Part shown: one piece after another, positions 33,041-41,173 of the stretch
Layout of the letters: each line of letters begins with the position of its first letter
Position numbering within the stretch: position 1 is the first letter of the stretch
Origin: Rhodococcus wratislaviensis
GTDB taxonomy: Bacteria; Actinomycetota; Actinomycetes; Mycobacteriales; Mycobacteriaceae
Direction: 5' to 3'
NCBI RefSeq assembly: GCF_900455735.1
Contig: NZ_UAUI01000024.1
Span: 186,001 to 250,000, forward strand
Length of the DNA: 64,000 nucleotides
Notes under the pieces: generated by a model
What the model was told of the DNA's origin: nothing
Database searches by the model: none
The model's input: only the letters and a program-made list of their open reading frames with translations
Made by a program: the position numbers and the translations under genes

Positions 33041-33849
33041 GAAAGGACCTTTCTGCGGTTGAGGAAGCTGTAGTCGTCGAGCCGGTCCCTCAGGATCGGG
33101 AACTCGGCGCGGGTGCGGTCGACCACGGCGGGGTCGATCTCGGCGATGGTGATGCCCTCGGACGAATCCGCCTCGGCGATCACCGTTCCCCACGGGTCGA
33201 CTATCCGGCTGTGGCCGCCGAGTTCGACGGAATTGTGTGTGCCGGTGGCGTTGCAGGCGATCACGAAGACCTGGTTGTCGACGGCGCGGGCCGAGGTCAG
33301 CAGCCGCCAGTGCTCCTTGCGGGCTTTCGGCCAGGCCGCAGGAACGATGACGAGTTGCGCTCCGGCCGAGACCAATTCGGTCCACAATCCGGGGAACCGC
33401 AGGTCGTAGCAGGTCGTGGCGGCGATCGGGCCGAACGGGGTGTCGGTGGTGTGGATCTGCGTCCCCGGCTGCACGAGCTGCGCTTCGAGGGAGTCGTATC
33501 CGAAAACGTGAACTTTGCTGTAGTGGTGGTGGACCTGTCCGTCGGGGCCGATCAGGACCGCCGTGTTGCGCAGCCTGCCCTCCTCGCCCTGTTCGACGAT
33601 GCTGCCGGCGTGGATGTAGCACTGCCGTTCGACGGCGACGGATGCCAGAACCTGGACGGTACCGCCGTCGAGAGTCTCCGCGGCGGCGGAGTAGTCGTCG
33701 AAGTGGTTGTATCCCACGCGCCACAGCTCGGGCAGAACGATGAGGTCGACTCGCTCGTCGAGTCCGGTCAGGAGGTTGCGTACGCGCTCGAGTCGATGCG
33801 CGGGGGTCTCGGAATCGGGGCTGGCCAGCTGAGCCAGGGCTATCTTCAT
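33037..33849 (-). CDS. Carbon-nitrogen hydrolase (nitrilase/omega-amidase family)
   Basis: Hydrolase of 270 residues with the full nitrilase-superfamily triad: E41 in VLPELW, K112 in YSKVHVFG and C147 in AATTCYDLRFP. These enzymes cleave non-peptide C-N bonds in amides, carbamoyl compounds or, rarely, nitriles; the CYDLRFP context resembles omega-amidase-like members. Inside an operon with a flavin monooxygenase it may remove ammonia from an amide formed by ring opening, which would explain why a C-N hydrolase is needed. Confidence 0.9.
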   Translation of the reverse strand: MKIALAQLASPDSETPAHRLERVRNLLTGLDERVDLIVLPELWRVGYNHFDDYSAAAETLDGGTVQVLASVAVERQCYIHAGSIVEQGEEGRLRNTAVLIGPDGQVHHHYSKVHVFGYDSLEAQLVQPGTQIHTTDTPFGPIAATTCYDLRFPGLWTELVSAGAQLVIVPAAWPKARKEHWRLLTSARAVDNQVFVIACNATGTHNSVELGGHSRIVDPWGTVIAEADSSEGITIAEIDPAVVDRTRAEFPILRDRLDDYSFLNRRKVLS

Positions 33850-33866
33850 GGGTTTCCTTCGTGCCG

Positions 33867-34511
33867 TTAGATATTCGGCTGTTTCATTGACTGCAGGGTG
33901 GTGTCGAGGTGTTCCCGCACCGCCTGTACCGCGGCGTGGGGATCACCTGCCGCTATCGCGTCGGCGATGGCGTGGTGCTCGACGAGAACCTGCTTCTTGC
34001 GGGTTTCGTCGGCCATGACGATGCGGATGCCCATCCGCATCTGGCGGTCCCGCAGCGAGCTGTAGAAGGTGTTCATCAGTGGATTGCCCGCCGCGCGGAT
34101 GATGGCCGTGTGGAATTCGAGGTCGTGCGCGATGAAGTCGACCGGGTCGGTGTCGTTCTCCTGCAGGTCCAGGAGAATGCGGAGCCGGTCCGGTACCAGG
34201 CCCGGCTGGGGCGCCACTTCGGTGACCGACCATTCCTCGACCACCCTCCGGGCCTGCATGATGGCTTCCACGTCACTGTCGGACAATGCCGGGATGAAGG
34301 CACCCTTGTGGGGCACTCGCCGGATGAAGCCTTCGGCCTCGAGGCGTAACAACGCCTCGCGCACCGGAGTTCGGGAAATTCCGGAGGACGCGGCGACCTG
34401 CGCTTCGGACAGAAACATCTCCTCGTCGCGGGGCAGGGTGATGATGGTGTTCTTCAGCCACTCGTAGGCCAGCTCCGGTGCCGTTGCCCCGGTGGTCTTC
34501 GATGTCGTCAT
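33867..34511 (-). CDS. GntR-family regulator, FCD subfamily
   Basis: Regulator of 214 residues. The winged helix spans LAYEWLKNTIITL to SRTPVREALLRLEAEGFIRRVPHKGAF, the FCD domain has FIAHDLEFHTAIIRAAGNP and VEHHAIADAI. It lies inside the operon, between the permease and nitrilase genes, 17 bases from the latter. A TTGTATACGA near-palindrome at 36090-36099, upstream of the permease, is a plausible target. The ligand is likely the imported compound. Confidence 0.9.
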   Translation of the reverse strand: MTTSKTTGATAPELAYEWLKNTIITLPRDEEMFLSEAQVAASSGISRTPVREALLRLEAEGFIRRVPHKGAFIPALSDSDVEAIMQARRVVEEWSVTEVAPQPGLVPDRLRILLDLQENDTDPVDFIAHDLEFHTAIIRAAGNPLMNTFYSSLRDRQMRMGIRIVMADETRKKQVLVEHHAIADAIAAGDPHAAVQAVREHLDTTLQSMKQPNI

Positions 34512-34532
34512 GGCTTGCCCCTTCGAGGAGAG

Positions 34533-35900
34533 TCAGGAGATGACGGACGCCGGCTTTTCCGGCGTCCGGGAGGCCGCCTCGTCGCCCACGGCCGCGAGAT
34601 CCACGGACTGCGTTTCCCGCGCGAGAAGTGAGGCGATCAGGGAGATGACTCCCATGGCGGCGAGGTAGGCACCGATGGCGTATCCGGTGCCGAACCGGGT
34701 GTAGAGCGCGATCGCGATGATCGGGGCCAGCGAGCCGGCGAGGACGGACGCGAGGTTGTAGGCCAGCGACACTCCGGAGTACCGGACCTCGGTGGGGAAC
34801 AGTTCGGAGAAGAACGCGCCGATCACGGCGCTGTACGCCGCGAAGATCAGCAGTCCCACCGCCACCGCGAGGGTGATCGCCGCCGGATTCTTCGTGTCCA
34901 GCAGAGCGAAGAACACGAACGCCCACACGATGGTGGCGGCGGACGCGCCGATGTAGATCGGTCGTCGGCCGATCCGGTCGGCGAGCACGGCGAACATCGG
35001 GATCGTCACCAGGGCGACGACCATACCGATCATGACGGCGTTCAATCCGGTGCTGCGCTCGAGTTCGAGGATCTGGGTGATGTAGGTGATGACGAACAGC
35101 GAGAAGATGTAGAAGCCGGCGTTCTCGCCGAAGCGGGTGAAGGCCGCGAGGAGGATCTGGCGCCAGTGTCCCCGGACGGCCGCTGCGAGCGGCATGCCCT
35201 TCTTCTCGGCGGTCGCGGTTTCCCGGGACTGCTCGAACAGCGGGGTCTCCGCGACGTACAGCCGCAGCACCAGGCCGATGATCACCAGCAGGGCCGACAG
35301 CCCGAACGCGATCCGCCATCCCCAGGACAGGAACGCGTCCTCCGACAGCACCGAACCGAGGACGGCGAGCACCCCGGCCGCCAGCAGGTTGCCCAGCGGC
35401 GGACCGAGATTGGGCCATGCGGACCAGAACGCCCGTCTCTTCGAGTCGCCGTGTTCGGAGACCAGCAGAACTGCCCCACCCCACTCGCCACCGAGGGCGA
35501 AACCCTGCACCAGCCGCAGAAGCACCAGGATCAACGGTGCGGCGACGCCGATCGAGGCGTACGTGGGCAGGAAGGCGATGAGGAAGGTCGACACTCCCAT
35601 GAGCATCAGGCTGGCGATGAGGGTGGCCCGCCGGCCTTTGACGTCCCCGTAGTGCCCGAGTACCGCGGCACCGAGGGGGCGCGCCACGAAGCCGACCGCG
35701 TAGGTGGCGAACGCGAGCATGGTGCCCACCAGGGGATCTTCGGTGGGGAAGAACAGCTTGTTGAACACCAGCGCCGCCGCAGTTCCGTACAGGAAGAAGT
35801 CGTACCACTCGACTGCTGTGCCGGCGAGGCTCGAACCTGCGATGACGGGCAGGCTGGTGTGTGGTCTGCGATTGATAGATTTGTTGTTGGCGGTTGCCAT
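34533..35900 (-). CDS. MFS transporter, metabolite:H+ symporter (MHS) family
   Basis: Permease of 455 residues with about 12 helices. The MHS pattern is clear: LAGTAVEWYDFFLYGTAAAL in TM1, GHYGDVKGRRATL between TM2 and TM3, EWGGAVLLVSEH, and ADRIGRRPIYIG in the second half. It is the first gene of the monooxygenase operon and probably imports the aromatic or heterocyclic acid degraded by it. It differs from the 2450-3841 permease in sequence and is not a recent duplicate. Confidence 0.92.
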   Translation of the reverse strand: MATANNKSINRRPHTSLPVIAGSSLAGTAVEWYDFFLYGTAAALVFNKLFFPTEDPLVGTMLAFATYAVGFVARPLGAAVLGHYGDVKGRRATLIASLMLMGVSTFLIAFLPTYASIGVAAPLILVLLRLVQGFALGGEWGGAVLLVSEHGDSKRRAFWSAWPNLGPPLGNLLAAGVLAVLGSVLSEDAFLSWGWRIAFGLSALLVIIGLVLRLYVAETPLFEQSRETATAEKKGMPLAAAVRGHWRQILLAAFTRFGENAGFYIFSLFVITYITQILELERSTGLNAVMIGMVVALVTIPMFAVLADRIGRRPIYIGASAATIVWAFVFFALLDTKNPAAITLAVAVGLLIFAAYSAVIGAFFSELFPTEVRYSGVSLAYNLASVLAGSLAPIIAIALYTRFGTGYAIGAYLAAMGVISLIASLLARETQSVDLAAVGDEAASRTPEKPASVIS

Positions 35901-35937
35901 AGTCGACTCCTAGGTCGAATCGTCGCTACGTGACGAG

Positions 35938-36042
35938 CTGCGCGTCCTTGCGCCTACCTCCAAGTAGGCGACTCGAACGGTCGCGCAGATGGTGCTGCCT
36001 GGGCTCGGTGGTTGCTCCAACAGCCGCCGAGCCCACTTTTTT
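35938..36042 (+). ncRNA. Candidate small structured RNA ending in an intrinsic terminator
   Basis: On the plus strand, nested stems CTGCGCG/CGCGCAG (35938-35944 with 35982-35988) enclose CGCCTAC/GTAGGCG (35951-35957 with 35964-35970). They are followed by TGGGCTCGG/CCGAGCCCA (36000-36008 with 36027-36035), which has an inner GTTG/CAAC and runs into CTTTTTTCTT. That last part is a textbook intrinsic terminator, yet no plus-strand gene lies upstream: both flanking genes point away. A short plus-strand transcript beginning near 35900-35935 would fit. No clear promoter was found, so it could instead be a structured leader of the minus-strand permease mRNA. Confidence 0.42.
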
Positions 36043-36089
36043 CTTGCCTTTCCGACTGTGAAGCCGATCACGCAAAGGCCGTGCACCAG

Positions 36090-36099
36090 TTGTATACGA
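36090..36099. promoter_or_regulatory. Candidate GntR operator upstream of the monooxygenase operon
   Basis: TTGTATACGA, one base from a perfect TTGTATACAA palindrome, a form often bound by FCD-type GntR regulators. Confidence 0.4.
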
Positions 36100-36161
36100 C
36101 CGGTCTACGATCCGCAAGAGGGGTTCGAATTCGCGGATTCCGGTCCGCGACTGAGTGTCTC

Positions 36162-36190
36162 TTGACGCCGGCCCGTGTACGACCTAGCTT
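36162..36190 (+). promoter_or_regulatory. Promoter of the YtcJ-type amidohydrolase gene
   Basis: TTGACG (36162-36167), 17-base spacer, TAGCTT (36185-36190). The TetR operator begins on the last base of the -10, so bound repressor would block the start site. Confidence 0.7.
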
Positions 36191-36210
36191 AATCGAATCA
36201 TATTCGATTA
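36190..36210. promoter_or_regulatory. TetR operator, copy 1
   Basis: Perfect inverted repeat with 9-base arms TAATCGAAT and ATTCGATTA around a 3-base centre. Two further copies lie upstream of the TetR gene and the APC permease (38496 and 38550). Confidence 0.82.
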
Positions 36211-36225
36211 GTTGGAGGAGGTCCC

Positions 36226-37839
36226 GTGGACGCCGAACTGCTCGTCGTCGGAGGCGCGGTGCGCACCGGTGATCCCGACCGGCCCGTCAGTGACGCGCTC
36301 GCCGTGGCCGCCGGCCGCGTGGTTGCTCTGGGGGAGCGGGCTCGTGCGATGCGGTCGAGCCGCACCGAACTGATCGACCTGGATGGGGGCGCATTGTTGC
36401 CGTCGTTCGGAGACGGACACGTCCACCCGCTGATGGGCGGGCTGGGTTTGCGCGGTGCCTCGATTCGCGACTGTGGCAGCGTCGACGACGTCCTGCGCGA
36501 GGTGCGCCGGTGGGCGGACGAGAACCCCGAGGCCGGGTGTGTATTCGGGGACGGGGTTTCTCCGACGCTCGCCGAGGGTGGGCGTTTCGAGGCCACGTGG
36601 CTCGACAGCGTGGTTCCGGACCGGCCGGTGGTCCTGCGCACGATGGACCACCACACGGCTTGGGTCAACAGTGCAGCGCTGCGACGTGCCGGACTGAGTC
36701 GGGACACCCCGGATCCGGCGGGCGGCGAGATCGTGCGGACGGCCGACGGTGAGTTGCTCGGGACCCTGCGCGAATGGGGTGCGATCAATCCGGTTCTCGC
36801 GCTGGTGCCGGATGCGAGCCTCGACGATCGGGTCGACGCGCTGGCGACGGTGTCGACGATGCTCGCCGCCGCAGGTATCACGTGGGTGCAGGATGCGTGG
36901 ACCGAACTCGACGACGTCGAGGTCTGGCTGACTGCCGCCGACCGCGGGAGACTGTCCACCCGTGCCAACCTCGCGTTTCGTGCGACGCCGGAGAGCTGGG
37001 AGGCCGACCGGGAGGCGTTCGCCCTGGCGCGGCGGAAGGTCGAGGAGCGGGGCGGCGACGCGGTCAGGGCGGGAACGGTCAAGTTCTTCGCCGACGGCGT
37101 GATCGAGGCCGGTACGGCAGCGCTTCTGGCGCCCTACACGGACTGTCCGCACTCCCACGGCATCAGCAACTGGACGACGGACGAACTGTCGCGGGCCGCG
37201 GCCGAGGTGGACCGGCTGGGGTTCCAGATCCACATCCATGCCATCGGCGACGCCGGGGTGCGCATGGCGCTCGATGCGATCGAGCACGTCGATCGAAGCA
37301 ATGGTTCGCGTGATCGGCGCGCCACGATCGCGCATCTGCAATTGGTCGACGGTGACGACCTCGACCGATTCACGTCGCTCGGGGCGGTCGCCAACTTTCA
37401 GCCGCTGTGGGCCCAGCTCGACGCCCTGATGACGGAATTGACGATTCCGCGGATCGGGGACGACCGGGGCGCGCAGCAATATCGCATCGGAACCCTCACC
37501 GAGCGAGGTGCCCGGGTGGCCTTCGGCAGTGACTGGCCCATCACCGCCTATGAGCCGATCAAGGGAATTGCCACCGCGATCCACCGCCAGACCCCGTCCG
37601 GCATACCGACGGAGGGATGGTTGCCGGGCGAACGCGTCGGGCTCGAACGGGCCCTCGCCGCATATTCGGCCGGCGTCGCCTATCAGGGATTCGAGGAGAA
37701 CCTGTGGGGCTGCCTCCGGCCGGGAATGCGGGCCGACATGATCCAGCTGCCGGTCGACCCCTACGACCTGTCGTCCGCGCAGGCGCTCAGCGAGCTCGCC
37801 GTGACCCGAACCTGGCTGGGCGGCAAGCAGGTGCACTGA
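36226..37839 (+). CDS. YtcJ/NfdA-type amidohydrolase (amidohydrolase family 3)
   Basis: Metal-dependent hydrolase of 537 residues. The H65-V-H67 pair in PSFGDGHVHP, the HIHAIGD segment near residue 345, the IAHLQLVD region and the late GSDWPITAYEPIKGI (catalytic Asp) define the family, whose characterised members include N-substituted formamide deformylase; most are uncharacterised amidases. The GTG start at 36226 has GGAGGAGG upstream. Its promoter carries the same TetR operator as the APC permease, so the two probably form a regulon for an amide or amine compound: uptake by the permease, C-N cleavage by this enzyme. The TetR gene converges on its 3' end. Confidence 0.88.
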   Translation: MDAELLVVGGAVRTGDPDRPVSDALAVAAGRVVALGERARAMRSSRTELIDLDGGALLPSFGDGHVHPLMGGLGLRGASIRDCGSVDDVLREVRRWADENPEAGCVFGDGVSPTLAEGGRFEATWLDSVVPDRPVVLRTMDHHTAWVNSAALRRAGLSRDTPDPAGGEIVRTADGELLGTLREWGAINPVLALVPDASLDDRVDALATVSTMLAAAGITWVQDAWTELDDVEVWLTAADRGRLSTRANLAFRATPESWEADREAFALARRKVEERGGDAVRAGTVKFFADGVIEAGTAALLAPYTDCPHSHGISNWTTDELSRAAAEVDRLGFQIHIHAIGDAGVRMALDAIEHVDRSNGSRDRRATIAHLQLVDGDDLDRFTSLGAVANFQPLWAQLDALMTELTIPRIGDDRGAQQYRIGTLTERGARVAFGSDWPITAYEPIKGIATAIHRQTPSGIPTEGWLPGERVGLERALAAYSAGVAYQGFEENLWGCLRPGMRADMIQLPVDPYDLSSAQALSELAVTRTWLGGKQVH

Positions 37840-37848
37840 GATCCGGCG

Positions 37849-38478
37849 CTACCGCTGCACCGCGCCGCGTTCCTGCAGGAGGTTGCGGAAGCCCGCCAGC
37901 AGGGCCGCCAGGCCGAGTTCGAACGCCTGCTCGGCCCTCGCCGGGCCGCGGGGTGCGGCGGCAAGCGCCCGGGTCAGCGCATCGTCGGCCGTCGTCGAAT
38001 CCGCTTCGATCATGACCTCCGGGGCGGCCGCGTCCAGGGCGGCGCCGAGCAGGAAATTCTCCGCGGCGGTGATGACGGCCATGATGTGGTCGTCCGGAAA
38101 GCCGGCGTCGCGCAGACCGGCCGCCGCCGCGTGATACACCGAGAGCGAACCGGGATCGCGCACCGTCTCGGTGGCCAGGAGGCGGATGGCGGTGGGGTGC
38201 CGGCTGAACGCCGCCCGATAGGACCGGGCCCACTCGGAGAACGCCTCGTCCCAGGGCAGGCGCTCGAAGGCCGATCCGTCGATCTCTCGGACGACGCGGT
38301 GGCGAACCAGTTCGACGACGGCCGCGCGGCCTTTGGCATGGTGATAGATCGACGACACCTGCACGTTCAGGTGCCGGGCCAGATCCGGCATCCTGAAGTC
38401 GCCGTCACGATCGACCAGTTCGAGCGCCGCCTCCGCGATGCGTTCGCGGTCCAGGCGTGCGACGCGAGGTCTGCCCAT
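37849..38478 (-). CDS. TetR-family repressor of the amidohydrolase/APC permease regulon
   Basis: Repressor of 209 residues. The N-terminal helix-turn-helix reads RIAEAALELVDRDGDFRMPDLARHLNVQVSSIYHHAKGRAAV, close to TetR proper in sequence style, with a TetR_C-like effector domain. I use the ATG at 38478 (MGRPRVARLDRE); a GTG at 38490 is also in frame. Divergent from the APC permease; two operator copies lie in the 152-base gap and a third at the amidohydrolase promoter, which marks it as the local repressor and autoregulator. Confidence 0.85.
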   Translation of the reverse strand: MGRPRVARLDRERIAEAALELVDRDGDFRMPDLARHLNVQVSSIYHHAKGRAAVVELVRHRVVREIDGSAFERLPWDEAFSEWARSYRAAFSRHPTAIRLLATETVRDPGSLSVYHAAAAGLRDAGFPDDHIMAVITAAENFLLGAALDAAAPEVMIEADSTTADDALTRALAAAPRGPARAEQAFELGLAALLAGFRNLLQERGAVQR

Positions 38479-38495
38479 CGGTGCACCCACCTCTC

Positions 38496-38516
38496 CAATC
38501 GAAATTCATTCGATTA
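38496..38516. promoter_or_regulatory. TetR operator, copy 2
   Basis: Right arm ATTCGATTA is perfect; left arm CAATCGAAA differs from copy 1 at two positions. It lies directly upstream of the TetR start codon, over the expected ribosome binding and start-site region. Confidence 0.7.
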
Positions 38517-38521
38517 TGCCC

Positions 38522-38550
38522 TTGTGGCGCCGGTCACAACGTTCTAGTCT
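38522..38550 (+). promoter_or_regulatory. Promoter of the APC permease gene
   Basis: TTGTGG (38522-38527), 17-base spacer, TAGTCT (38545-38550); the operator begins on the last -10 base, exactly as at the amidohydrolase promoter. Confidence 0.65.
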
Positions 38551-38570
38551 AATCGAAACACATTCGATTA
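38550..38570. promoter_or_regulatory. TetR operator, copy 3
   Basis: TAATCGAAA-CAC-ATTCGATTA, 21 bp, with symmetry continuing outward by two bases on each side (TC...GA). Confidence 0.8.
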
Positions 38571-38642
38571 GAACCTCGTCGCGTATCCGCGCCCCCGGTT
38601 TACCCCGCCGCCGCGCCCTTGCCCTGACTGGAGAAGTTCCTC

Positions 38643-40148
38643 ATGAAGAAATCCGCACCCGGACCCGCCTCCGGCACGCAGCTGGAAGGCGGCGCCCTCG
38701 GCACCTCCGGCATCGTGTTCTTCGTCGTGGCGGCTGCCGCGCCGTTGCTGGTGATGGCGGGGGTGGCTCCCCTGGCGCTGAACGTCGCGGGCATCGGGGC
38801 GCCCGGCGGGTACATCCTGGCCGGGCTCGCGCTCGGCGTGTTCGCGATCGGCTTCACCGCGATGAGCAAGTACATCCACAACGCGGGGGCCTTCTACTCG
38901 TACATCTCGATCGGACTCGGCCCCCGATGGGGCCTCGCGGCGGCGGTACTCGCCCTCGTCTCCTACAACGCTCTCGAGATCGGGATCTTCGGCGCCCTGG
39001 GGTATTTCACCCAGTCCACCATGGCGGATCTGGTCGGGCTCAACCTTCCGTGGGGTCTGTGGTCGCTGATCGGCGTCGGTCTGATCTGGTTCCTGGGGTC
39101 GCGATCGGTCCATGTCGGCGCACGGTTCCTGATCCTGCTGCTCACCGCTGAGACAGGGATCCTGGTCCTGCTCGCAGCCGCCGTCCTTCTTCGGGGCGGC
39201 GCCGAGGGGCTCGGCGTCGACTCGTTCGCTCCCACCCACGTCTTCAGCCCCGGCCTCGGTGGGGTGCTGACTCTGGCGTTCGCCGCGTTCATCGGGTTCG
39301 AAGCGACCGCCCTGTACCGGGAGGAAGCGAAGGATCCCTCCCGGACGATCCCCCGGGCAACCTACCTGGCGGTCGCATTCCTCGGCCTGTTCTACGCCTT
39401 CATGGTGTGGATCATCATCCAGGCATACGGCCCGGATCAGGCGCTCGCGCTCGCAGCCTCGGATCCCGCCGCACTGTACTTCGACGCCATCGAGAACTAC
39501 GTCGGTGGCTGGGCGAGCACGCTCATGGAACTGTTGATCATCACGAGCATCCTCGCCAGCCTGCTCGCTTTCCACAACGCGATCACCCGCTACGCCTTCG
39601 CGTTGTCGCGCGAGCACGTCCTGCCCCGGGCCCTCGGCAAGCTGCACCCGGTCTACAAGTCGCCGTACGTGGCGAGCGCCGTGCAGAGTCTCCTTGCCAT
39701 GGTCGTGATCGTCGGGTTCGCGCTCGCCGGCGCCGACCCCTACCTTCAGCTCCTGCTCTGGGTGAATTCCCCCGGCGTCGTCGGCATCGTCGTACTCCAG
39801 GCCATGGCCGCCGCCGCCGTTCTCGCATTCTTCTGGCGGGACCGCCGCGGGCATTCGATCTGGCGGGTTCGGGTAGCCCCCGCAGCCGCTCTCGCCATGT
39901 TGAGCTACGCGACGTGGTTGATCGTGGCCAAGATGGACCTGCTCACTGCCGCAGGACCCGCCGTGAACACGGTCCTCGTCGCCGTCACACCGGCGAGCCT
40001 GGCGATCGGACTGGTGCTCGGTACACGGCTCGCGCGACGCGATCCCGAACTCTACGCACGGCTCGGAACCACCGACGTGGACGCCGAACCCTCGGTGCCG
40101 TCCGAAGAAGTGAGCAACAGTCCGATCCAGCCCGGCAAGGCGACGTAG
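38643..40148 (+). CDS. APC-family amino acid/amine permease
   Basis: Integral membrane carrier of 501 residues with about 12 helices. It resembles amino acid/polyamine permeases: LGTSGIVFFVVAAAAPLLVMAG in TM1, GGYILAGLALGVFAIGFTAMSKYIHNAGAFYSY, then FAAFIGFEATALYREEAKDP (the conserved E-A motif in TM6 and loop) and AFHNAITRYAFALSREHVLPR. The substrate is probably an amine or amino acid derivative, matching the amidohydrolase in the same regulon. It is strongly repressible through the adjacent TetR operator. A small protein gene follows after two bases. Confidence 0.9.
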   Translation: MKKSAPGPASGTQLEGGALGTSGIVFFVVAAAAPLLVMAGVAPLALNVAGIGAPGGYILAGLALGVFAIGFTAMSKYIHNAGAFYSYISIGLGPRWGLAAAVLALVSYNALEIGIFGALGYFTQSTMADLVGLNLPWGLWSLIGVGLIWFLGSRSVHVGARFLILLLTAETGILVLLAAAVLLRGGAEGLGVDSFAPTHVFSPGLGGVLTLAFAAFIGFEATALYREEAKDPSRTIPRATYLAVAFLGLFYAFMVWIIIQAYGPDQALALAASDPAALYFDAIENYVGGWASTLMELLIITSILASLLAFHNAITRYAFALSREHVLPRALGKLHPVYKSPYVASAVQSLLAMVVIVGFALAGADPYLQLLLWVNSPGVVGIVVLQAMAAAAVLAFFWRDRRGHSIWRVRVAPAAALAMLSYATWLIVAKMDLLTAAGPAVNTVLVAVTPASLAIGLVLGTRLARRDPELYARLGTTDVDAEPSVPSEEVSNSPIQPGKAT

Positions 40149-40150
40149 AC

Positions 40151-40450
40151 GTGCCTTCACCGAAATCCGATCCGCTGGACGTCCGGCGCTACCGTCGGTG
40201 GCGCGATCGACGTCGAGAAGCCGAACGACATCGTGCCCGACAGCCGAGGCCGGGCAAGGAGGTCGACGACATCCTCGACTTCGCCCGAACCTGGGCGCCG
40301 TTCGGCGGTCCCCCGGAGGAGGAGACCCTCGTCAACTTCGGGATGTGCCCAACTCGATTCACGGAACGACTCTGGCAAGTCATCGGCGAATTCGGTTGCG
40401 GGCGAGCCGACGAGACACAACTGAAACGGGCCTATCCGCAGCACGAATAG
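40151..40450 (+). CDS. Small protein with a DUF3263-like helix-turn-helix motif
   Basis: Protein of 99 residues with a basic N-terminus and a helical core VDDILDFARTWAPFGGPPEEETLVNFGMCPTRF ending WQVIGEFG (written here in parts: VDDILDFARTWAPFG, then PEEETLVNFGMCPTRF). The pattern F-A-x-x-W ... G-G-P-x-E-E-E ... F-G-M-x-x-T-R-F recalls the small DUF3263 DNA-binding-like proteins of mycolate actinobacteria. Start GTG at 40151, two bases after the permease stop, with AAGG ten bases upstream. Likely a minor DNA-binding protein; function unknown. Confidence 0.7.
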   Translation: MPSPKSDPLDVRRYRRWRDRRREAERHRARQPRPGKEVDDILDFARTWAPFGGPPEEETLVNFGMCPTRFTERLWQVIGEFGCGRADETQLKRAYPQHE

Positions 40451-40474
40451 CGAAGCTGCGGGCCCATCGGGATC

Positions 40475-41044
40475 GTGATCGATAATGGTCGGATGCGGTC
40501 GCGGAGGAAAATCTTGGACGCCACGCTCGACTTGATCGCGAGTGACGGTTTCGAGGGTGTCACCATCGCGGCGGCGGCGCATGGCGCCGGCGTCACGCGA
40601 CAGACCGTGTACTCCAACTTCGGGTCGCGCGAGGAACTCGTGTCGCAGGCGATCGCCGGTCTCGCCGTCGAGGTGCTGGGCGGGATCCACTCACGATCGA
40701 ACGCCACCGACACAGCGTGCGAATACGTCGTCGAACTCATCGTCGCGGGCCGGGCGGCGGTGCGCGCCCATCCGGTCCTGGCTACCCTGCTCCAGGCGGA
40801 ACGGGGCAACCCTGTTTTCGACACCGGCATGATGTCTCGCGCGAAACCTGTAGCGCGCGAACTGCTCGCGCCACTCGTCGAGCGCGATCCCGGTGTGGAG
40901 TCGAGCCTCGACGACATCGTGGAGATCGCACTTCGGCTGGCGCTGTCGGTCATCCTTTTCGACGACGACGCCGTTCACGCCGACGACGACCTTCGCCGGT
41001 TTCTCACCCGCTGGCTCTTGCCGGCGATGCCGTCCAGCTCGTAA
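40475..41044 (+). CDS. TetR-family regulator
   Basis: DNA-binding protein of 189 residues (or 183 if the ATG at 40493 is used). The helix-turn-helix reads ILDATLDLIASDGFEGVTIAAAAHGAGVTRQTVYSNFGSREEL in the usual TetR spacing; the C-terminal half is a variable effector domain. It precedes a cholesterol-oxidase-like gene on the same strand by about 130 bases and may regulate it, but no matching operators were found. Neither start codon has a strong ribosome binding site. Confidence 0.85.
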   Translation: MIDNGRMRSRRKILDATLDLIASDGFEGVTIAAAAHGAGVTRQTVYSNFGSREELVSQAIAGLAVEVLGGIHSRSNATDTACEYVVELIVAGRAAVRAHPVLATLLQAERGNPVFDTGMMSRAKPVARELLAPLVERDPGVESSLDDIVEIALRLALSVILFDDDAVHADDDLRRFLTRWLLPAMPSSS

Positions 41045-41173
41045 CGGCAGTCACAGTTACTTCTTGACACATCTGGCTTCAAGTGTCTAGTTTGAGCTCG
41101 CCCACGAGAAATGCTCCACGCTGATCTTTCGACATCTCGCCGAGTGAGTCCGTCTGCGATCTGGGGGAAACCT

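Larger units (their letters stand above)
35901..36225. other. Divergent intergenic region with structured element and regulatory sites
   Basis: These 325 bases hold the structured element at 35938-36042, a near-palindrome at 36090-36099, an inverted repeat TCGCGGA/TCCGCGA at 36131-36150, and the amidohydrolase promoter and operator. No protein-coding gene is supported. Confidence 0.7.

Noticed and set aside
35960-35990. tRNA-like T-loop (a GTTCGAGTC string on the minus strand)
   Set aside because: No acceptor, D or anticodon arms can be drawn around it; the stems present do not make a cloverleaf.
36208-37836. A 542-residue minus-strand open frame opposite the amidohydrolase
   Set aside because: It is the reverse-strand shadow of a gene with intact catalytic motifs and has no domain of its own.
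38568-40160. A 530-residue minus-strand open frame opposite the APC permease
   Set aside because: Highly charged, repetitive composition and no domain; it mirrors the permease gene.
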